In this document: positions 20,624 to 28,860 of the stretch, in pieces
How positions within the stretch are numbered: position 1 is the stretch's first letter
How the letters are laid out: each line of letters opens with the position of its first letter
DNA from: a virus
IMG/VR virus record: IMGVR_UViG_3300027899_000004
Span: 1-33,307 of that record
Strand: one strand, 5' to 3'
Length of the DNA stretch: 33,307 nt
The notes under the pieces: model-generated
Told to the model about the DNA's origin: nothing
The model's database searches: none
The model's input: only the letters and a program-made list of their open reading frames with translations
Program-made: the position numbers and the translations under genes

Positions 20624-21013
20624 TTAACGAGTTGTATTTCTTGAGATGATGAAAGAACCTTGAACTACACGTTTGACAATAGAACCATTAACTAATTCTA
20701 AATCATAGACGCAATCTAAGCTTTCACCTGTAAATTTAATGTTTTCAGTATTTGCTGCACTGAAATTTATTGTTATTTCACCTGTAGAACCACCTAAAGT
20801 TATTCCAGATAGATTTGTTAAACTTAATTCAACAGTAGAACTATCATAAGTTTTTCTAACTTGCATTCTTGCTGAATAAGAAGTTAAATCAAAAGGAATG
20901 TAAGGGTTTGTAAGTGCATTATAAGGTTCTGTGGGATCAGTTAAAACTTCAACATTGAAAATTTCAACATGAGTGGCTCCCTGATCTATTTCTATGTTTT
21001 TAACTGCTGCCAT
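20624..21013 (-). CDS. Virion protein of the BppU-like/tail-cluster type
   Basis: A 129-aa beta protein with I-D-Q-G-A-T-H near residues 9-15, then F-D-L-T-S-Y-S-A-R-M-Q-V-R-K-T-Y-D-S-S, a G-E-I-T-I-N-F-S-A strand, D-C-V-Y-D-L-E-L, and a final V-V-Q-G-S-F-I-I-S-R-N-T-T-R. This is the signature of small proteins from tail-tip clusters that resemble the N-terminal domain of upper baseplate proteins. It follows an 86-bp gap with an AGTATAAATA box, so it may start its own transcript, with TGGAG before the ATG. Confidence 0.65.
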   Translation of the reverse strand: MAAVKNIEIDQGATHVEIFNVEVLTDPTEPYNALTNPYIPFDLTSYSARMQVRKTYDSSTVELSLTNLSGITLGGSTGEITINFSAANTENIKFTGESLDCVYDLELVNGSIVKRVVQGSFIISRNTTR

Positions 21014-21072
21014 TCAAAAATGCTCCATTTGAATAAGTATAATGGGATGAATAATTTGCTCTCTAATTCTTC

Positions 21073-21082
21073 TATTTATACT
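21073..21082 (-). promoter_or_regulatory. AGTATAAATA motif inside the fibre cluster
   Basis: Minus-strand AAAGTATAAATA, 60 nt before the ATG at 21013 in the only sizable gap (21014-21099) of the fibre cluster. The same box heads both transcription units. It could give extra transcription of the genes for the fibre and for lysis. Confidence 0.4.
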
Positions 21083-21099
21083 TTATTTATTAAGAAACT

Positions 21100-21930
21100 T
21101 TATCCATAAGTAGCACCTGCTAAAGTATCTCCCCAATTAGTATTTAGTGAAATAGTATAAGATCCTGTTGTTCCAGATGTTCTTTCTTTCTTTACTTCCA
21201 AATACATTCTATAAGTATGTCCTGAAATCAAATGTCCCATTAAATCAGAATTAAAGAAATAATTATGTTGAGGCACTTGATCTGGAATAAGTGTTGTCCA
21301 AGTTCCGGCAACTTTAACAAACTTTGCAATAACATAGTTATAAGTTCCACCTATAACATCTATTGAGTCAGTGGTATCATAAAGCCTAAATCTTGCATAA
21401 GCAGTCATTACATCACCATCAGATCCACTTGTAGGTAAAGTAGAGGTAAATTTAGCTCCAGAATAACCAGTAATTGTTCCTTTAACTGGAGCAGTAAAGT
21501 ATTCATACCTAACTTCATACCAAGTATCAAAATTAGTTATTGAAGGACTTGAAGAAGATGTACCACTTGAAACAGATGCAGATGAAGTACCACCACCTGG
21601 AACATTGCCATTTAAAGCAGTTGCACTAACTCCACCTGTAGAAGAAGTAGGTTCCCAAGCACCATTTGAAAAAAGAAAATCATTTTTTGCTTTTATCCAA
21701 AAGTATCTTGTATTCCCTCCATCTGTAGTATAAAGGTAAGTATTATCAAATGTTGAAAAAGCTAAAGTTGCAGAACTTCTGTCATTTGTAGTACTTACCC
21801 ATACCTCTGTTTGCCATAATGTTTTGTCATCAGGAGCATCCCATCTTAATTTAATACCTTCTGGAAGTGGATCAGCAATTAAATTTGAAAGAGTAGGTGG
21901 AGCAATGTTAGTTAAATTTATTGTTGTCAT
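21100..21930 (-). CDS. Fibronectin type III-like tail protein
   Basis: A 276-aa protein. Residues about 8-90 are a fibronectin type III-like domain: P-x-L-S-N-L-I-A-D-P-L-P-E-G-I-K-L-R-W-D, Q-T-E-V-W-V-S, and T-R-Y-F-W-I-K-A-K. A Gly/Ser-rich linker at about 110-130 leads to a beta-rich C-terminal domain (for example VRYEYFTAPVKGTITGYSGA). Such domains in tail proteins are thought to bind surface carbohydrate weakly. It lies between the duplicated 148-aa genes. Probable fibre or tip attachment protein. Confidence 0.6.
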   Translation of the reverse strand: MTTINLTNIAPPTLSNLIADPLPEGIKLRWDAPDDKTLWQTEVWVSTTNDRSSATLAFSTFDNTYLYTTDGGNTRYFWIKAKNDFLFSNGAWEPTSSTGGVSATALNGNVPGGGTSSASVSSGTSSSSPSITNFDTWYEVRYEYFTAPVKGTITGYSGAKFTSTLPTSGSDGDVMTAYARFRLYDTTDSIDVIGGTYNYVIAKFVKVAGTWTTLIPDQVPQHNYFFNSDLMGHLISGHTYRMYLEVKKERTSGTTGSYTISLNTNWGDTLAGATYG

Positions 21931-21935
21931 AGATT

Positions 21936-22382
21936 TTAACTAATGTCAAAAATACCAGAAGCATTCCATTGTAATGTTAAAGTATTACCTGATGAAGTAG
22001 TTACATCAGCAGGAGTTGTATCAAGTAAGATGTAAGCAATAAGTGGGTTAACAATAGCGTTTGCTGTTCCTGATTTATAGATAACTGCGTATCTTGCTAC
22101 AATAGATCCACCAGAAGCAGTCCATACTGTATCTGCTGCATCCCAAGTTGTAGTAGTTCCACTTCTATTAAAGGTTACTGAAGTAAGAGTAGCTCCACCA
22201 TTTGTATAGCCATTTGCAGTTGATAACTCATTAGTTATGTCTGCATAAACAGTATGAGATGAAGCAGAAGGTGTATAACTTGAACTAACTAAAGCTACTT
22301 TAAAAGTATCTGTATCTAAATCAATAGTACCATCTGCAATGTATTTTGAAAGTGAATTATAACGTGTGATTGATGCGGCCAT
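21936..22382 (-). CDS. Tail-cluster virion protein, paralogue 2
   Basis: A 148-aa protein of the same length as the product of 20157-20603 and about 83 percent identical to it by eye; differences cluster near residues 7-13, 32-49 and 67-91. The two DNA copies stay alike over nearly the whole gene, so the duplication is fairly recent or kept alike by conversion. Probably a tail tip or fibre-base subunit. Confidence 0.65.
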   Translation of the reverse strand: MAASITRYNSLSKYIADGTIDLDTDTFKVALVSSSYTPSASSHTVYADITNELSTANGYTNGGATLTSVTFNRSGTTTTWDAADTVWTASGGSIVARYAVIYKSGTANAIVNPLIAYILLDTTPADVTTSSGNTLTLQWNASGIFDIS

Positions 22383-22392
22383 TTAATTTCCT

Positions 22393-23199
22393 CTATGGAT
22401 TAATGATTGGTTCATAAGTTGAAATAGCAATACTGAACTTATCACTATTTATAAAATTATTTTTAGTTGAAATAATTGAAGGTATAGAATTATTTATAAT
22501 GAAGTTAAAGTTAGAAATTTCAACTAAATTATTTTCTGTTTTACTAACAACAGGAGTTTTCATTCCTAAAGAAATAGATGTCATTTTAGGAACTTGAACT
22601 AATTTAAGATCTTGGGAAATAACATTAACTTCTTTGAAAGATAAATTTAAATGTAAAGTATTGATTTCTATAAAATTATTTTTAGTTGAAATAATTGTAG
22701 GAATTTTTTCATCAACATTAATTGAAAAGTTAGGAACATTTACATAATTTATTGAACCTGAAACAAATGTTAAATTATGAACATACTCTTGATAAGGAAA
22801 TGCTTCTATTCTAATTGAATAATCACCTGAAACATTTGAAGTTAAAGAAACACTTCCTGTTGTTATTTGAGTATCTGAAATGTCTATTGAAGCATCTGGT
22901 GTTGCTATAGTGCATACAGCATTTGTAGGTAAAGAAGATCCAAATGTTAATGTATCTATTCCATCAGATTTTCCAACTGAATGGTTCCAATTAGAAGTTG
23001 GTTCAAATAGAGGTCTATCTGTTTTTGAACCAACAACATAGTAATGTTTCTTTTCATCAACATCTGTTTCTAAACTATAAGTTTCTCCAACACCAACATT
23101 TAAGTCTCTTAATTCATTACCATACTGATCATCATACTTAATAACTGATGAAATTTTTCCAGTTGTTGTATTATAAATTGCATACGTTACTATTGACAT
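22393..23199 (-). CDS. Tail fibre-type protein sharing the 24-aa repeat
   Basis: A 268-aa protein. Residues 1-85 form a small N-terminal domain like that of short tail fibres (Y-A-I-Y-N-T-T-T-G-K-I-S-S-V-I). Residues about 90-165 have an Ig- or PEGA-like beta pattern. The last 100 residues hold about four repeats like those of the 779-aa protein, with T-P-V-V-S-K-T-E-N-N, and I-I-S-T-K-N-N-F-I variants. It directly follows J, the classical place for a side or tip fibre. The shared repeat suggests exchange of repeat units between the two fibre genes. Confidence 0.6.
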   Translation of the reverse strand: MSIVTYAIYNTTTGKISSVIKYDDQYGNELRDLNVGVGETYSLETDVDEKKHYYVVGSKTDRPLFEPTSNWNHSVGKSDGIDTLTFGSSLPTNAVCTIATPDASIDISDTQITTGSVSLTSNVSGDYSIRIEAFPYQEYVHNLTFVSGSINYVNVPNFSINVDEKIPTIISTKNNFIEINTLHLNLSFKEVNVISQDLKLVQVPKMTSISLGMKTPVVSKTENNLVEISNFNFIINNSIPSIISTKNNFINSDKFSIAISTYEPIINP

Positions 23200-23202
23200 A
23201 AT

Positions 23203-26200
23203 TTACCTTAAAATTGTTATAGATGTTAATTGCCCAGCTTTAACAACAATTGAACCAGTAAATGATCCAGGCCCATTAGCTATAGCTGCTGTATTTTCTA
23301 TGTGAGTAGAAACAGTAGTTCCTTTATCAGCTTTTATGTTAAACAATAGTGGATAAGCATTTTCAACATTTGCTTGAGTCATTGGAATAGTTGCATACTT
23401 AACTATAGTAGTATAAACATTATTTAAAATGTAGTTTAAAGTAAATTTTACTAAAGCTGTTGCAGCAGTTGAAAAAGTTTTAGAAACTGTTGGGGCCCAA
23501 ATTATAGAAACATCGAATGGTCCATTAATGTTAGGAGGATTAGTTATTGTTGTTGAAGGTCCAGGGCCACTTGTAGTTGATGAAGATGTTTGAGTTCCAC
23601 CTATTGTTGCATTTGTATTGTTGTATCCTGAAGAAAATGAAGATCCAGAATTTACTATTCTAACATCATTTACAGAACCATACTTTAATTGAAGAGTATC
23701 AATTGTTGCATCAGTTATGTGAGCAGATCCACTAATTAGCTTGCCAATTTGGGCAGAATTTGTAATCAAAAGTCCAGAAGTTAATTGATTAACACCAATA
23801 GATTGAGCAATAATTTTATTACCATCAATAATAGGTTTGCCATTACTAACTAATAAATCATTTCCACCTTTATAAACAGCAACTATGTCATAACCAATTG
23901 ATAAAGCAAGTGAATAACTTGTAGTTGCGCTTAAAGTGGTACTTCCATACTGATAATAAATGTAAAGAATTCCAGATGTCCATGAAGCATTTCCAGAAGA
24001 AATGCTTTTTGAAGTATTAGTTCCACCGTAATTAGCATCAACTTGTCCTACAGACCAACTTACAGTATTTCCTGAAGTAGTAAAATCAAGTCCAGAGTAA
24101 ATGAATTTATACCCAGCATCAACAGAAGTTGTAGTATCTTGATAAGAAGAAGTAAAAGTTAAACCAGTTTTTCCAAAAGCATCATAAGCAGCTGCTTTAT
24201 AATAATAAGTAGTAGCAGGTTCAGACTTAATTGTAATTAATTTATCAGGACCATCATACACTAAATTTGCATCTGAAGGTGTAAATGTTGAAGAAGTAGT
24301 ATCTCTATGAACAACATACCCTGTTACATCTGTATCAGATCCACTATCAGCTAATCTAACATAAGAAGTATTATCAGTACTTTGAACTGTCATACTTATC
24401 ATTGCAGGTGCATCATTTGAAAAAGTTTTTGAAGCATAAGTAGTACTTTTTCTATTTATACCATCAACAGCATAAACTCTTACATTAAATGATCTCTGAA
24501 CTCCATTTTCTAAAACCATGTCATCATAGTAGTAAGTATAAGAAGTTATAGATTTATCAAGAAATTGACTTCTGATTAAAGTATCTGCTCCATTTCTAAT
24601 TTCAACATAGTATTGAGATGTTTTGTCATTGGGTAGATCAGCATTTCCAGGATTTTCTGTCCATTCAAATGATAAATCTTTAGTAGTAAAAGTAGTTCCT
24701 GTTGTTCCTAAAACAAATAGATCTGTAGGTGGTAAAATAGAAGTAATGTCTTCTTCTATTAAAACATCTACAGAAGCTGGTAAAGATACTTTACCATCAA
24801 CTCTAATTGCAACAACTTCAATTGTATAATTTCCTCTTGAAACATTTTTAATTGTAAAATCTTTTGAAGATACAGTTTCAAAAGCAGACCAAGGATTTAA
24901 TTCCCTATACCATCTAACTCTAAAATCAAGGACATTTGGATCATTATGTTCCCATCTTAATCTTAAATCAGCTTTTTTACCATAAATGTCATCATTATAA
25001 GTTATTGTTTGAAAAGTAAAATTTGAAGGTTGATCAACAGAAGGTGAAGAAAAAACATTTGTAGTTGGTTGAGCTTCTATTGTTATCCCTTGTTCAATAA
25101 TACTCCATTTATAAGGATCATAGATTTGAGCAGAAACATTATACTGTCCTTTTTCAGCTTCAGTAATAGAAATAATTTTAAACTTTCTTGGTTCTAAATG
25201 TCCTGTAGAATAACAGAAAAATTCTTTATTTGTATAAGAACCTGTAGGTAAAGCACTATCTATTGTTATAGTACTTACAGTTCCTGCTGCAGAAGTAATT
25301 GTTCTTTCAATTATTCCATCATTTGCTAAATTAGTAAAACCAATTTTATAAGTAAAACCACTATCTAAAGTAACTGGACATGAAAGAGTTATTGTTGTTC
25401 CTGAAACAGTATCTACTCTTCCTGCAAGATAAGTATTTTCAGATCCTATGTAGTCATTATCCATTATAGAAACAACATCACCAACTTGTAGATCAACAAT
25501 GTTTAATGAAAGTCCAAAAGAAACTAAATCACCTTGTTTAGCTTCAGAATACAAGATCCATCTACCCATACGTTGAGCATAACTTTCTGTTATACAACCA
25601 TAAGCAGTAAAATCTTCAACATTATAACCCCAAACTTCTTCACCATTACCATAATTTACAGTTGAAGTAGCTCCAGAAGTATTATTTTCTAAACTTATTG
25701 TTCTTGGTAAATAAAAATCATTTTTGTCATTGAATGTTATGTTAACCGCAGTAATTCTGTTAGAACTATCAACAGAAGAATAAGTAAAATTTCCTTCAAT
25801 TACATTAGCATTAGTTATAATTTTAGAAGATACTACAGGCCTATCTTGAATTAAAGAAATTTGATTTCCTGCTTGAACTAACATTGATCTCATGTTAGAA
25901 GCAATAGCATGGAGTAATTGCCAGGCATCTGATTGCATTTGAATTACACTATTGAAAGTATAACGTGCTTCAAACCCTCCTTTACCATCAGGAACCATTT
26001 CATTATTATAAACAGAGCAATTATAAAATTCCCATTTATCTACTAATAAAGTTTGATTTAAGTAAGTTGCTACACCATAACGATTATTTGTAAGTAAATC
26101 ATACAAGATCCAAGCAGTATCATCAGTCCAATCAGTTTTGAAAGTACCATCCCAAGATCCAGTAAAAACTCTTGTTATAGGATTATAATTAGTAGGAACT

Positions 26201-27519
26201 TGAACTTTAATACCTTGAACATCATAACCTCTTGTAGGAATTTGATTACCAACACTTTCTGCAGGAACTGTTAAACCAACTAAAGCAGTATTATCATAAG
26301 TTTCTGTTATTTCTTGTATTTCTGTCCATCTTGCAAATTTAAAAGTTGATCTTACAGAAGCAGCGCCATCATCTCCTGATAATCTTCTTACTCTAATGTC
26401 CCAGTTTGTTGCAGGAGCAGTTACTCTATGAGAGATTTCATAAGTAGTAGTTGTTTTTCCAGATAAAGTATGGGTTACTGCATTTGTCCAGGTTCCTGAA
26501 GAAGTAGGTTTTACATCAATTGCATAACTAACAGAATGTCCATTTAGATCACCATTTGAAGTATTTTGAGCCCATAGTCCATCTGGAAACATTAAAGTAA
26601 CACGTGCTGCATGAACTCCTGAACCTATTACTGTTTGAGTAGAAGGTGAAGCATAAGTAACATTTACACCTTTATTTTGTTCTGTTTCAATTTCAGAAAA
26701 ACCAGGAATGTAAGTTTGAGATGGAAGTCCAAATCTTTCATCATAAGTTACTTTATTAAAATTATAACTTCCATCTGAATTTAGCAAAGGTGTTCCATTT
26801 AGAAAGACACCTTTTGCTCCACCTACAATACCAACAATTTCACCTTCAGAGATTACTTCTAAAACTCTTACAACAGCAGATGATCTTAAAGTATTAGGAG
26901 CTTCTTGAGCTGCTCTTGCTTGACTATTTTTAGAACCACCACCACCACCATTATGAACTTTTATCCATGTAGCAGAACCAGTAGTAACTTCACAAGTTGT
27001 AGAAACAAAGTAAGTATGATGAGGAGTTACTTCAAAATTATAAACTTTAAAACCTTCTTCATAAGTTTCACAAGAAGTTCTTTTAATACTTTCAATAAGA
27101 ATTGTATTATTGTTTAGATCTGTTAAATAATCACCAACTTTAAATTCATGAGCCAATTTATGTTCATTTGTTTCATTATCATAAATTGCATGATTTCCTG
27201 TGCAAATAAGAATACCATCATTAAAATTAAATAAGTCATCTCTAATGTCAGGGTATTCATGAACGTTAACTTTAAGTATCATTGAATAATCAATTTCACC
27301 AAATCTATCATAAGAAAGAAGAATGTCTCCTTCTTTTAGATTTTCAATTGGTGTATAACCAGTTTGAGTTCTTACAAATGTTCCTGCAGGAAAACAAGAT
27401 CCACCACCACCTCCAGATCCAGTTATTTCTGGTTCTATGAATGTATGAGTGGCAGTATTATAATAATGAAAATCATAAAACCTATTTTCTACATTATGAA
27501 TTTTTTTAGATTTGCTCAA
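23203..27519 (-). CDS. J: Tail tip/host specificity protein J with embedded Hint domain
   Basis: A 1438-aa protein, central fibre and host-recognition unit. Residues 1-41 are a short leader ending in a Gly-rich stretch, 42-190 form a Hint domain, and 191-196 form a second Gly-rich linker. From 198 the lambda J-type sequence starts: A-R-A-A-Q-E-A-P-N-T-L-R-S, then V-L-E-V-I-S-E-G-E-I-V-G. The middle contains the tail-tip ring region (phage-tail_3-like). Fibronectin type III-like domains follow at about 850-1120. A J C-terminal-like part with KPIIDGNKIIAQSIGVNQL lies near 1230-1250, and the end is beta-rich. The frame is closed upstream by TGA two codons before a TTG, so TTG at 27519 is the likely start, overlapping the I gene by 14 bp. 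Without Hint the length would be near that of lambda J (1132 aa) plus an extension. Confidence 0.92.
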   Translation of the reverse strand: MSKSKKIHNVENRFYDFHYYNTATHTFIEPEITGSGGGGGSCFPAGTFVRTQTGYTPIENLKEGDILLSYDRFGEIDYSMILKVNVHEYPDIRDDLFNFNDGILICTGNHAIYDNETNEHKLAHEFKVGDYLTDLNNNTILIESIKRTSCETYEEGFKVYNFEVTPHHTYFVSTTCEVTTGSATWIKVHNGGGGGSKNSQARAAQEAPNTLRSSAVVRVLEVISEGEIVGIVGGAKGVFLNGTPLLNSDGSYNFNKVTYDERFGLPSQTYIPGFSEIETEQNKGVNVTYASPSTQTVIGSGVHAARVTLMFPDGLWAQNTSNGDLNGHSVSYAIDVKPTSSGTWTNAVTHTLSGKTTTTYEISHRVTAPATNWDIRVRRLSGDDGAASVRSTFKFARWTEIQEITETYDNTALVGLTVPAESVGNQIPTRGYDVQGIKVQVPTNYNPITRVFTGSWDGTFKTDWTDDTAWILYDLLTNNRYGVATYLNQTLLVDKWEFYNCSVYNNEMVPDGKGGFEARYTFNSVIQMQSDAWQLLHAIASNMRSMLVQAGNQISLIQDRPVVSSKIITNANVIEGNFTYSSVDSSNRITAVNITFNDKNDFYLPRTISLENNTSGATSTVNYGNGEEVWGYNVEDFTAYGCITESYAQRMGRWILYSEAKQGDLVSFGLSLNIVDLQVGDVVSIMDNDYIGSENTYLAGRVDTVSGTTITLSCPVTLDSGFTYKIGFTNLANDGIIERTITSAAGTVSTITIDSALPTGSYTNKEFFCYSTGHLEPRKFKIISITEAEKGQYNVSAQIYDPYKWSIIEQGITIEAQPTTNVFSSPSVDQPSNFTFQTITYNDDIYGKKADLRLRWEHNDPNVLDFRVRWYRELNPWSAFETVSSKDFTIKNVSRGNYTIEVVAIRVDGKVSLPASVDVLIEEDITSILPPTDLFVLGTTGTTFTTKDLSFEWTENPGNADLPNDKTSQYYVEIRNGADTLIRSQFLDKSITSYTYYYDDMVLENGVQRSFNVRVYAVDGINRKSTTYASKTFSNDAPAMISMTVQSTDNTSYVRLADSGSDTDVTGYVVHRDTTSSTFTPSDANLVYDGPDKLITIKSEPATTYYYKAAAYDAFGKTGLTFTSSYQDTTTSVDAGYKFIYSGLDFTTSGNTVSWSVGQVDANYGGTNTSKSISSGNASWTSGILYIYYQYGSTTLSATTSYSLALSIGYDIVAVYKGGNDLLVSNGKPIIDGNKIIAQSIGVNQLTSGLLITNSAQIGKLISGSAHITDATIDTLQLKYGSVNDVRIVNSGSSFSSGYNNTNATIGGTQTSSSTTSGPGPSTTITNPPNINGPFDVSIIWAPTVSKTFSTAATALVKFTLNYILNNVYTTIVKYATIPMTQANVENAYPLLFNIKADKGTTVSTHIENTAAIANGPGSFTGSIVVKAGQLTSITILR
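26932..26949 (-). repeat. Gly5-Ser linker after the Hint domain
   Basis: Encodes G-G-G-G-G-S at J residues 191-196. On the DNA level 16 of 18 bases equal the linker at 27397-27414 on the other side of the Hint domain. Confidence 0.8.
26950..27396 (-). other. Hint domain (bacterial intein-like, type A-like) within J
   Basis: J residues 42-190 (149 aa). Block A is CFPAGTFVRTQTGYTPIENL with Cys42 as first residue. Block B is L-I-C-T-G-N-H with Thr107 and His110 (TxxH). Block F is VYNFEVTPHHTYFVS (159-173). Block G is WIKVHN, with His189 and Asn190. No homing endonuclease is present. All residues for an N-S acyl shift and Asn cyclisation are there, but Gly191 follows Asn instead of Cys, Ser or Thr. 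This is the mark of bacterial intein-like domains that cleave rather than cleanly splice. Confidence 0.9.
27397..27414 (-). repeat. Gly5-Ser linker before the Hint domain
   Basis: Encodes G-G-G-G-G-S at J residues 36-41, directly before Cys42. Partner of 26932-26949; the two linkers differ at two third-codon positions only. Confidence 0.8.
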
Positions 27520-28132
27520 TTGTCATACCTGCTGAGATTACTGTTGAACCTGTTAAATGACGTCCATAAACAAGAGGAACTGGACCACCTTGTTCTACTG
27601 TATTAACTATTCCATTGAAAAGAAATGAAGGCCTTTGTTGAACTTCTGCATTTTGATAATTTCCTATTTTAGGAGGTTTAGACATTAATTGCATAGCTCC
27701 ACCCATAATTTGACCTAAACCAGCAGAAATTAAACCACCTGCAACCATACCACCAATACCTGTCCATCCAAAAAATACACCTACTACAATACCTACAATA
27801 ATTAAAACAACTCCTAAAATAATTTTACCAATACCATTTCCTGACCCAGCTAATAGTGGGAAAACATGAATTTCTTGTTCATTTACTACCATTTCAACTT
27901 CTTCAGAACTTTTGAAATTATCTTCTTCAATAGGTTTATCTTTTTTTGTTATTCTTTTTCCTGTAGTTACATGCCACATTCCATTTTTTATTGTTTCTTT
28001 AAATTCATGTCCAAATCTGCAACATAAACCTTTGAATACATCTTGAAGATTATAACCATAAATTGTAATTGCTTTCTTTCCGTATTTCTTTCCTAAGTTT
28101 CCATGTAAGTAAATTTTATGTTCTTTATCCAT
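27506..28132 (-). CDS. I: Tail assembly protein I (lambda gpI-like)
   Basis: A 208-aa protein of the lambda tail assembly I family. It has an N-terminal ubiquitin-like beta-grasp region (K-I-Y-L-H-G-N-L-G-K-K-Y-G near 6-18). A Gly-rich hydrophobic region at about 100-150 (GNGIGKIILGVVLIIVGIVV) is predicted as a membrane-like segment, and the C-terminus carries V-P-L-V-Y-G-R, then G-S-x-V-I-S-A-G (about 180-202), the usual end of gpI. It acts with K, L and J in building the tail tip. It overlaps K by 8 bp and J by 14 bp. Confidence 0.9.
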   Translation of the reverse strand: MDKEHKIYLHGNLGKKYGKKAITIYGYNLQDVFKGLCCRFGHEFKETIKNGMWHVTTGKRITKKDKPIEEDNFKSSEEVEMVVNEQEIHVFPLLAGSGNGIGKIILGVVLIIVGIVVGVFFGWTGIGGMVAGGLISAGLGQIMGGAMQLMSKPPKIGNYQNAEVQQRPSFLFNGIVNTVEQGGPVPLVYGRHLTGSTVISAGMTIEQI

Positions 28133-28856
28133 TAATAAGATCCTTATGTCTTAAAACTTTTGATAACTGTCTTTGCCATTTTGAAATAGTATCTTCACAA
28201 CTTTTTCTGTTATAAAGATGATGAATAAATTTATTATCACTAATTACAATACCGATGTGATTTATAGTTTTTGAGGCAATAGTGAACAAAAGAATGTCTC
28301 CTTCTTTCATTTCTTCTTTTTTAATTTCTACTAAACCTAAATCTTTAAAGTGATGATGAATGTAATGAGGGTTCCATTCATACCAATTAGGAGGACGTGG
28401 GTGATTTCCAAAATCAATGTTATAATTTAATTTATAATAATCTCTTGCTATAGTAAAACAATCATAAACATAACTAACATACTCTCTATTTAGTAAATCT
28501 GAAACCTCTTCTGTTCCAAACCATAAAATGTCTGTTAAATTTTCACCATCTGTATGAACAATTCCAAAAGGAACTTGAGCATTATCCTGAGATAGAGTAT
28601 CTTCATGTGAAGGTGTTCTGGGATCATAGCCAATAGGAACAGAATTCATAGTATGTGAATGAATTATAGCATAATCTTTGTCATAGTATTTTTCACTTTC
28701 TTTTAGTGAAATAGAAAAATAATTCACAGGATCATCAGCTAAATTGTCTGATGGAATGAATTTATTATCTATAAGAAAGCCACATGCTTCTTGAGGATAA
28801 CAACTTAAAACATGAGATTTAAATTCATCATAATTATCAATTGTAAATTTATTCAT
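28125..28856 (-). CDS. K: Tail assembly protein K: JAB/MPN plus NlpC/P60 domains
   Basis: A 243-aa protein with two peptidase-type domains. The first 110 residues are a JAMM/MPN domain: Glu23 in PQEACGF, HSH at 66-68, and S83-x-x-D86. The spacing between HSH and Ser (14 residues) is longer than the usual form. Residues 120-240 are an NlpC/P60 domain: Y-D-C-F-T-I-A-R-D with Cys133, and I-N-H-I-G-I-V with His200. In lambda K these domains are thought to process tail-tip proteins or open peptidoglycan during entry. It lies between L and I. It is the only peptidoglycan hydrolase-like protein found here. Confidence 0.93.
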   Translation of the reverse strand: MNKFTIDNYDEFKSHVLSCYPQEACGFLIDNKFIPSDNLADDPVNYFSISLKESEKYYDKDYAIIHSHTMNSVPIGYDPRTPSHEDTLSQDNAQVPFGIVHTDGENLTDILWFGTEEVSDLLNREYVSYVYDCFTIARDYYKLNYNIDFGNHPRPPNWYEWNPHYIHHHFKDLGLVEIKKEEMKEGDILLFTIASKTINHIGIVISDNKFIHHLYNRKSCEDTISKWQRQLSKVLRHKDLING

Positions 28857-28860
28857 AATC

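Noticed and set aside
10255-21082. True T4-type late promoters (TATAAATA)
   Set aside because: No gp55, gp33 or gp45-like gene is present, so the box is reported only as a recurrent motif.
28125-28856. Endolysin
   Set aside because: The NlpC/P60 domain is real, but the JAMM plus NlpC/P60 pair between L and I is the lambda K tail protein.
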